Made by a program: the position numbers and the translations under genes | The notes under the pieces: generated by a model | Told to the model about the DNA's origin: nothing | Seen by the model: only the letters and a program-made list of their open reading frames with translations | Databases searched by the model: none | Part shown: one piece after another, positions 59,631 to 64,000 of the stretch | Layout of the letters: the number at the start of each line of letters is the position of its first letter | Position numbering within the stretch: position 1 is the stretch's first letter | NCBI GenBank assembly: GCA_003457135.1 | Contig: DMSQ01000051.1 | Location: forward strand, 1 to 64,000 | Direction of reading: 5' to 3' | Origin: Prolixibacteraceae bacterium | GTDB taxonomy: Bacteria > Bacteroidota > Bacteroidia > Bacteroidales > Prolixibacteraceae | DNA length: 64,000 nucleotides

Positions 59631-61619
59631 CTAAACGTATTTTTTACTTTTTACCTCTTGAACTGGTATTTTTATTAAAACAGTTGTGCCTTGGTTTAGT
59701 TTGCTTTGAAGGTCAATTTCACCTCCAAGCTCTTTTATTATTCCATAGGAAATTGATAAGCCAAGTCCTGTACCTTGCCCGGGAGTTTTGGTTGTATAGA
59801 ACGGCAGCAGGACTTTGTCAATGTCTTTCTGGTTGATGCCTATTCCATTGTCTTTTATTTCAATGATTATTTGGTTGTCAGTAAAATCAGCGGTTATATC
59901 TATCTTTTTCCTGAAATCTTTCCTTAGATTTTTTTTCTTTTCGTCAATGGCATCTTTCGCATTAAACAGCAAATTAAGAATCACTTGTTCAAAGCGGTAA
60001 GTATTGCCGGTTATCATTGGAATTTCAGGGGAATTCTTAAATGTCAGATTGATCTCATGATGATTCATTTGTTCTGATATCATTGAAATGCAATTGTTAA
60101 TACTTGTAACAATATCGAACTGGCCATGCACAAAATCATCCTGGTCCCTCGAAAATGTCCGGACATGGTCAATGATCTTTTTTATTCGCGTAATATTGTC
60201 GAAGACCTTTTCGATTTTGGCTTTTAAATAACTTTCGTTGATGGTCTTATTTTCGATGGCAAAAATAATGTTGTCAATGGTCATTGACATGGTGTTCAGC
60301 GGTTGGTTGATTTCGTGGGCCATACCTGTTGCCAATTCGCCAATGCCTGCCATTCTTTCTGAATGACGAAGCTGCTTTTCGAAGAATTTTCGTTCTGATA
60401 TATCACGTATAACTGCCATATACGCCTTTATCAGGCCATTGTTATCTCTTATCTGTGATGAACTGACCTCTCCGGTGAATTCTGTTTTATCCAGCCGATT
60501 AAGTTTTAATTCAAGATTTTGTACGATACCATTCTTTAGTGTTGAATTGTAAATTCGGATTAATGTCCTTCTCGATTCCCTGGGAACAAACTGAATGACA
60601 GGCATTCCTTCAATATCTTCCTTGTTATTATTTCCCAGCAGACTAATAGCAATGTCCGATGCCTCAATTATTTTTCCATCCAGGCTAATCAGAATGATTC
60701 CGTCAGGCGAAGTTTTTAGCAGCGAGTGATATAAGCTTTCCGATTCTTCCATAGCCATTTGCGCTTCTTTCCGGTCGGTGATATCAACCATGGACATTAA
60801 ACATTTCTGTTTCCGATCGGTCAGCGCCCCTTCCAGAAATACATAAACAGTTTTGCCATTGATGGGTATCAATTTAAGCTCGTAGCCTGAATTGGCTTTG
60901 TTGTCGAACACCTCAGCCAGAAAATCATCGGTTACAGATAACATTTCAGGAGCGATGAATGACTTGAAATCAAGGTTAATCAGACGTGATTGTTCCTGGC
61001 CAAACATGCTTGCAGCTTTCAGGTTAATATCGAACATTTTACCGGCGCTATCGATCGTGAAATAACCGGTAGGCGCAAAATCATAAAGTTTGATGTATTT
61101 TTTCCTGGACTCATCCATTTCGGCCTGAGTTTTTTGAAGCGTGATATTTTGAAATCTTATTTCACGTTGATTCTGTTCAAGCTCCATTTTCGATTTTTGG
61201 AGAGATTCTTTGTTGGCAAGCAATTTTCTCTTTTGCTTGTCGAGTTCAAGAAAAATCTTCACTTTGCTGATAAACATGACCCTGTTTACCGGTTTTGTCA
61301 GATAGTCAATTGCTCCATTGTCATATCCTTTAAACATTTGCATATCGTCTGAGAAATAGGCAGTAAGGAAAATAATAGGCAAAAGATCCCGGTTGTGCAG
61401 GTTTCGGATATGGCTTGCAAGCTCAAATCCATTCATTACAGGCATCTCAATGTCGAGTACTGCAAGGGCGAAATTGTTTTCATTAATTAGCCTTAATGCT
61501 TCTTCGCCAGAGCTGGCCATGTAAATTTCTACTTCAACATCTTTTAGAATAGTTTTTAATACCGACAGATAAAATGCATTATCATCGACAATTAATATTT
61601 TAGAATGAATGGTTTTCAT
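59631..61619 (-). CDS. Hybrid histidine kinase with N-terminal receiver and two PAS domains
   Basis: A 662-residue cytoplasmic kinase. Order of domains: receiver (Asp56 in LAVLDIEMP, Lys-Pro at about 109-110), a coiled coil (125-175), PAS (180-285), PAS (292-410), HisKA with GELATGMAHEINQPL (phospho-His435), and HATPase with NLLFNAKDAI, DNGIGI and GTGLGLSIS. There is no membrane helix, so the signal is internal. The receiver at the front suggests it is itself controlled by another phosphodonor. The NtrC-type regulator follows after two bases and is its probable target; the upstream 80-base gap holds nothing else visible. Confidence 0.94.
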   Translation of the reverse strand: MKTIHSKILIVDDNAFYLSVLKTILKDVEVEIYMASSGEEALRLINENNFALAVLDIEMPVMNGFELASHIRNLHNRDLLPIIFLTAYFSDDMQMFKGYDNGAIDYLTKPVNRVMFISKVKIFLELDKQKRKLLANKESLQKSKMELEQNQREIRFQNITLQKTQAEMDESRKKYIKLYDFAPTGYFTIDSAGKMFDINLKAASMFGQEQSRLINLDFKSFIAPEMLSVTDDFLAEVFDNKANSGYELKLIPINGKTVYVFLEGALTDRKQKCLMSMVDITDRKEAQMAMEESESLYHSLLKTSPDGIILISLDGKIIEASDIAISLLGNNNKEDIEGMPVIQFVPRESRRTLIRIYNSTLKNGIVQNLELKLNRLDKTEFTGEVSSSQIRDNNGLIKAYMAVIRDISERKFFEKQLRHSERMAGIGELATGMAHEINQPLNTMSMTIDNIIFAIENKTINESYLKAKIEKVFDNITRIKKIIDHVRTFSRDQDDFVHGQFDIVTSINNCISMISEQMNHHEINLTFKNSPEIPMITGNTYRFEQVILNLLFNAKDAIDEKKKNLRKDFRKKIDITADFTDNQIIIEIKDNGIGINQKDIDKVLLPFYTTKTPGQGTGLGLSISYGIIKELGGEIDLQSKLNQGTTVLIKIPVQEVKSKKYV

Positions 61620-61699
61620 TGAGGTTATTGTCTTTACAATTATTGGCTTCCTAATATATTGATTTTTTACGGTTTTACGACGATTTGTGGCGGGAATGT

Positions 61700-63682
61700 T
61701 TAATTATTCGAATCGTCAACTAATCGGTAATTATAAAGGGCAGTTTCATTACCACAAATAGGTTCACTGATGAACATTTTATACAACAACTGAGTTGAAA
61801 GAATTCCGGCAATGGCCATCTGGTCAATCTCAGATACTGTTTTCTGTAGCCTGACATTGTGGACAAGAGTCCTGACTTTTGCAGAGTTAAATATGGCGAA
61901 TGATTTTAATGAATCTTCGGAAAGCATTTCATTGATGGAGTTGTCCGGATTTTTATTTCCAAGAATACTTGCGATTGGAGCGCGATAGGGTTGCTTGGGC
62001 CTGCTGGAAATAGATGGTGGGATTTTTCCTAAACTCAGCTTCTTAAGTATGAACTTCTCATTCAGGCTGTTTAGTTTATGGCTATCAGGTAGTTTGTTGC
62101 AGAATTCAATGACCCGGTAATCCAGAAAAGGGTAACGTCCTTCGACCGAGTTTCCCATGGCCATGCGATCGCCCTGGGAGGACAATAAATACCCCGACAT
62201 AAACAGGGTTGCTTCCAGATATTGCGATTTTGCCAGGTCGCTCCATTGATCAAAATTTCCGGGCAGCGTTCGGTAGATTTCATTGATCGGATTATATTTC
62301 TGGATTGATGTGGCGAAATCATCGGTAAAAAATGCTTTGATCCGGCTAGTGTTATGCCAGCGAAGCAAATGAGAATAAAGGGGATCTTGTGTTTCAGTTA
62401 ATTTATAACCGAAGAACATTTTTAACGCCAAATCCGGAGAGTTTTTCAGGAGTGGGAGATAAGGGTAAAGTTTGGTCAGTAATCTTGGCCGGGCACCTGA
62501 ATTAGGTTCTTTAGCCCAGAACCTTCTGATTTTAGCTTCTTTAAATATATTATAACCGGCCAGAAATTCGTCGGCGCCTTCACCCGTGATTACTACCTTA
62601 ATATTGTTTTCCCTCACTTTTTTTGAAAGCAAAAACATAGGGATTGGCGAAGTCCTTAATATTGGGAATTCAGTATGCCAGATGGTTTCAGCGAGGTTTT
62701 CAGCAATTTCTTCTGACGTGCAGGTAAAAGCTGTATGATTGGTTTTAAAAAAATTTGCTGCCTCAACCTGATAACTGGTTTCATCATAGTCCTTATCGTG
62801 AAAACCAATTGAAAAGGTATTCAGCACTTCAGGATTAATCTGTTTGATGTATGAAGTTGTTACGCTCGAATCTAACCCCCCGCTTAAATATGCCCCAACA
62901 GGTACATCAGCTTTTAACCTGATCTTAACGGCATCAAAAAGCAATTCATTTAATTCTTCAACCGAGTCGGAAATGCTTGAAGTGCGGATTTCTTTTCGCA
63001 CAGGAAAATTCAGGTCCCAATACTTTTCGATGTGAATTGTTTCTGAATTCACTTTCATATAATGCCCCGGCTGTAATTCGAAGATATTTTTAAACGGGGT
63101 ATTGGGTGTAGCCGTTGTCCAAAAGGTAAAAATCTGCGACATACTCTCCGAATTGAGCGTCCTTTCGATTCGGTCGAGTGTAAACAATCCTTTTATTTCG
63201 GAGCAAAAGGCGAATGATCCATTTTGCGACCAGTAAAACAGTGGACGAATGCCAACCCGGTCGCGTGCCAGAAATAATTCTTTTTTTTGCTTGTCCCAAA
63301 TGCAAAAAGCAAACTGCCCATTGAAACGATTCAGGCAATCTGCTCCGTATTGTGCATACATTTGTACAACAACCTCGGTATCGCTGGTAGTTTTAAACCG
63401 GACGCCTTTTTTTTTAAGTTCAGCTTTCAGCTCCGGATAATTAAATACTTCGCCATTATAAACGATCCAATATCTTTCGGTTTCATCACACAGAGGTTGT
63501 TGTCCGGTCGAAAGATCGAGAATGCTTAACCGAACGCTTCCAATCCCGATATTGCGGTCCAGGTAAACTCCGCTTTCGTCGGGCCCGCGATGTTTGATCA
63601 CCGAAAGCATGTTCTTCACATTACTTTCCCATGAAGGCTCCTGGGATGAGTGATAGTTATATATTCCGGCGATTCCGCACAT
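61700..63682 (-). CDS. asnB: Asparagine synthase (glutamine-hydrolysing)
   Basis: A 660-residue AsnB-type enzyme. The N-terminal glutaminase begins MCGIAGIYNYH with Cys2 as nucleophile, followed by IKHRGPDESG and VYNGEVFNYPELK. The synthase half has the PP-loop YLSGGLDSSV at about residue 268 and GEGADEFLAGYN. Enzymes of this size either make asparagine or amidate precursors of polysaccharides or natural products; the isolated position does not decide. prmC follows upstream in the same direction with a gap of 19 bases, so the two may be cotranscribed. Confidence 0.93.
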   Translation of the reverse strand: MCGIAGIYNYHSSQEPSWESNVKNMLSVIKHRGPDESGVYLDRNIGIGSVRLSILDLSTGQQPLCDETERYWIVYNGEVFNYPELKAELKKKGVRFKTTSDTEVVVQMYAQYGADCLNRFNGQFAFCIWDKQKKELFLARDRVGIRPLFYWSQNGSFAFCSEIKGLFTLDRIERTLNSESMSQIFTFWTTATPNTPFKNIFELQPGHYMKVNSETIHIEKYWDLNFPVRKEIRTSSISDSVEELNELLFDAVKIRLKADVPVGAYLSGGLDSSVTTSYIKQINPEVLNTFSIGFHDKDYDETSYQVEAANFFKTNHTAFTCTSEEIAENLAETIWHTEFPILRTSPIPMFLLSKKVRENNIKVVITGEGADEFLAGYNIFKEAKIRRFWAKEPNSGARPRLLTKLYPYLPLLKNSPDLALKMFFGYKLTETQDPLYSHLLRWHNTSRIKAFFTDDFATSIQKYNPINEIYRTLPGNFDQWSDLAKSQYLEATLFMSGYLLSSQGDRMAMGNSVEGRYPFLDYRVIEFCNKLPDSHKLNSLNEKFILKKLSLGKIPPSISSRPKQPYRAPIASILGNKNPDNSINEMLSEDSLKSFAIFNSAKVRTLVHNVRLQKTVSEIDQMAIAGILSTQLLYKMFISEPICGNETALYNYRLVDDSNN

Positions 63683-63701
63683 ACCTGTTGATTTTAATTA
63701 T

Positions 63702-64000
63702 TCAGCAGCGAGCAGCAATGACCCTTATGTTGCCTGCCGCATCAGTCACGGGTTCAATTTCTTTATACAAATCCGATTTTTCGCACAATTGAATGATAAA
63801 TGGCCCTTGTCCAAGCCCAACTTCAAATACAATCCACCCATTTTTGGACAAAAATTTCGGGGCTTCACGAATCAGGTTTTGTATCACTTTCAACCCCACC
63901 ATACCACCATCGAAAGCCATAAGCGGTTCGTTTTCTGAAATCTCAAAATCCATCTTATTGATTTTGGAGGTTGATATATAGGGCGGATTACATACAATGA
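63702..64000 (-). CDS. prmC: Release-factor N5-glutamine methyltransferase, 3' part
   Basis: The frame runs off the right edge of the window, so the 5' part is missing. On the minus strand it reads IVCNPPYISTSKINKMDFE and continues EPLMAFDGG to the end RVIAARC. NPPY is the substrate-glutamine motif of HemK/PrmC, and the following MDxEISENEP...FDGG and VFEVGLGQG are typical of its C-terminal half. PrmC methylates the GGQ glutamine of release factors. A related N5-glutamine methyltransferase is not excluded, but the fit to PrmC is good. An internal ATG at 63953 is not the start. Confidence 0.85.
   Translation of the reverse strand, partial: IVCNPPYISTSKINKMDFEISENEPLMAFDGGMVGLKVIQNLIREAPKFLSKNGWIVFEVGLGQGPFIIQLCEKSDLYKEIEPVTDAAGNIRVIAARC

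Noticed and set aside
1..64000. CRISPR array, prophage or insertion sequence
   Set aside because: No spaced repeat array, no phage structural genes and no transposase were found; only small palindromic repeats and one suspected small insert.

Overview
The window looks like chromosomal DNA of a member of the Bacteroidota, most likely class Bacteroidia near the Marinilabiliales/Prolixibacteraceae type; the family-level placement is inference. The evidence is: starts without Shine-Dalgarno sequences, several exact Bacteroidota-type -7 elements (TAnnTTTG) just upstream of genes, a GldF-GldG protein, many lipoprotein signal peptides, a stand-alone propionyl-CoA-type carboxylase operon, and a tmRNA whose tag reads GENNYALAA. 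No prophage, insertion sequence or CRISPR array was seen.

Layout. 1-5 kb: a LutA-like Fe-S protein, tRNA-Trp, a lipoprotein divergent from an ECF sigma / putative anti-sigma / Spy-like periplasmic module, and an MFS exporter. 5-12.6 kb: glyA, a small membrane protein with a phosphotriesterase-family lipoprotein, a ClC channel with CBS domains, PBP1A and a small membrane protein. 12.7-16.2 kb: a three-gene biotin-dependent carboxylase operon. 16.4-25 kb: a DUF5916 outer-membrane protein, a MATE pump, a secreted sugar-isomerase-like pair, tex, a PspC-domain pair, and a receiver-domain fragment. 25-31 kb: mutS2, a gene-poor stretch, a broken cyanophycinase-like gene and an M14 carboxypeptidase. 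31.3-36.3 kb: a YccF-like protein, an AT-rich two-gene ATPase cassette, MFS and MATE transporters. 36.5-43.4 kb: a short GH127-like lipoprotein, surE, lpxB, gldFG and dnaN. 43.4-49.9 kb: a GH43 enzyme, a DnaQ-like exonuclease, a FAH-family enzyme, an adaptor/TolC-type pair and tmRNA. 50-64 kb: an Fnr-like regulator, trmD, a DUF349 protein, pyrG, yidC, a nuclease, a hybrid kinase plus sigma-54 activator, asnB and the 3' part of prmC.

How it works together: most of the window is housekeeping (translation, envelope, replication, nucleotide and propionyl-CoA metabolism) interleaved with envelope-stress and efflux genes. The best candidate for an undescribed system is the ATPase plus 151-residue partner at 31779-33399. 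It has its own promoter-like element, two sampled 60-base stretches of its ATPase gene are only 23-25% G+C next to 57% in the adjoining MFS gene, and it sits between two unrelated membrane-protein genes. Other points of interest are gene debris (24831-24908 and 28035-28776), an intergenic palindrome apparently split by a small insert (4941-5140), several palindromic intergenic repeats, and a shrunken GH127-like lipoprotein.
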